A stretch of DNA of 64,000 nucleotides from Ephemerocybe angulata (lineage: Eukaryota; Basidiomycota; Agaricomycetes; Agaricales; Psathyrellaceae): contig JAACJK010000171.1 in assembly GCA_013368325.1 (NCBI GenBank), positions 310,001 to 374,000 of the forward strand, given 5' to 3'. Shown one piece after another: positions 63,444 through 64,000 of the stretch; positions within the stretch are counted from its first letter, which is position 1, and the number at the start of each line of letters is the position of its first letter. A program made the translations under genes and the position numbers. A model generated the notes under the pieces. It made no database searches and was not told the origin of the DNA. It saw only the letters and a list, made by a program, of their open reading frames with translations.

Positions 63444-64000
63444 TCAGGCGATCTCCGTGAGCTTGCTCCCAGCGGCCTTTTCGATGCCAGCGACCATGGC
63501 CTCGGCCTTCTTCTCCCTCGCATCGCGGTTCCTGGCGGCTGGGTCCCCGTCGACCATGAACTCGCCGACGAACTCTGCGATCTTCCGCTCGCCCACCTCG
63601 GCCATGGCCCGAATGCCCCAGCGCCACTCGTACATCTGGTTCGAGTTTTCGTCGTCCCGCGTCGCCTGAGTTGCACGGACGCGTTTGTTTCCAGCGCCCT
63701 TTCCGGTCTCGCCAACGGCCCTTCGCTCGAGGTAGTGCTGTTTCTGGAGCTGGAAAAGGTAGTTGTCGATAGTCAAGCTCCGCGTGGTTGAGGCCGTGGA
63801 GAAGTGCACCGGCGAACGGTTCGCCGGGAGGTGCAGTTGCCTCAGGTACGCACGAAGTTCGTCTGGGCTAGTCAGGATACTGTCATGGAGAGTGAGCATG
63901 CAACGTACTATCGGGAAGAACGCGTCCATTCGCGAGGATGAGCGCCAGAACGACGTAGAGGATGCCTATAGGGCCCACTTGCTCGGTATGGCTCCATGAA
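63444..64000 (-). CDS. NSE3: Nse3, MAGE-domain subunit of the SMC5/6 complex (5' part outside window)
   Basis: Minus strand, exons 64000 (open at the window edge)-63909 and 63862-63444, with a 46-nt intron whose acceptor (CCCAG at 63867-63863) restores the frame. The visible MAGE fold includes GILYVVLALILANGRVLPD, NELRAYLRQLHL and the hallmark YEWRWGIRAMAEVGERKIAEFV. A helix-rich tail ends SKLTEIA. Nse3 binds Nse1 and Nse4 and helps load the SMC5/6 complex on DNA for repair. It is convergent with AUR1, with 123 bp between the stops. Confidence 0.85.

Noticed and set aside
63863..63929. Nse3 start at the ATG at 63929
   Set aside because: That frame lacks the MAGE helix; splicing 63909 to 63862 restores the conserved VLPD-NELRAYL sequence from the upstream exon.
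1..64000. CRISPR arrays, operons, ribosome binding sites or bacterial-type replication origins
   Set aside because: The window is nuclear fungal DNA with spliced genes; no regularly spaced direct-repeat array of CRISPR type was seen.

Overview
This is a eukaryotic window from a filamentous basidiomycete, most likely an Agaricomycete. The evidence is dense genes with many 46-66 nt GT-AG introns, a DUF6534-type membrane protein, BTB and F-box expansions, a fungalysin protease, a single-exon AUR1 inositol phosphorylceramide synthase, and chromodomain Ty3/gypsy elements. The species cannot be named from sequence alone. All exon joins given here were read by eye from splice sites and frame.

Positions 1-34,600 are a transposon graveyard with a readable insertion order. 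The 3' part of a Ty3/gypsy pol (1-1714) is followed by an antisense five-exon gene of unknown function (1782-3150) and about 2 kb of LTR-like DNA. From 5311 to 31,947 elements are nested. An old Ty1/copia element (copia-2, 25057-31947) was interrupted by a minus-strand Ty3/gypsy element (gypsy-A), whose surviving part runs from 25056 back to 5311. Gypsy-A was interrupted by a second Ty1/copia element (copia-1, 7816-24195, target duplication GGCCA). Copia-1 in turn received a 302-bp inverted-repeat element in pol (8950-9251, duplication GGTGT) and a complete chromovirus in its 5' LTR (gypsy-2, 14063-24000, duplication GTCAC). Copia-1's LTRs look identical and gypsy-2's LTRs differ at one base in 698, so these insertions are recent. 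Copia-2 was also hit by DNA element A (26987-31350). A related element B lies in the opposite orientation at 31948-34600.

From 34.7 to 40 kb lies a BTB-domain family: two intact minus-strand genes (36830-38022 and 38836-39980) and two broken relatives. Then come a retroelement remnant, a secreted fungalysin metalloprotease (41170-43729, minus), a tRNA-Val(AAC) gene (44458-44530) and an F-box gene (44900-46426, minus). A small membrane-protein gene (48054-48677, minus) sits between two diverged, permuted, inverted copies of a repeat. A DUF6534-like membrane protein (50793-52299, minus) follows.

The right end is ordinary gene territory. Two tandem NmrA-like NAD(P)-binding genes (55137-56538 and 57533-59001, plus) face two tandem SAM-dependent methyltransferase genes (59186-60057 and 60616-61484, minus). 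After these come AUR1 (61992-63320, plus) and, convergent with it, the 3' part of NSE3 (MAGE domain, 63444 to the window edge, minus). The doubled oxidoreductase and methyltransferase pairs may form a small co-evolving module, but no shared substrate can be inferred.
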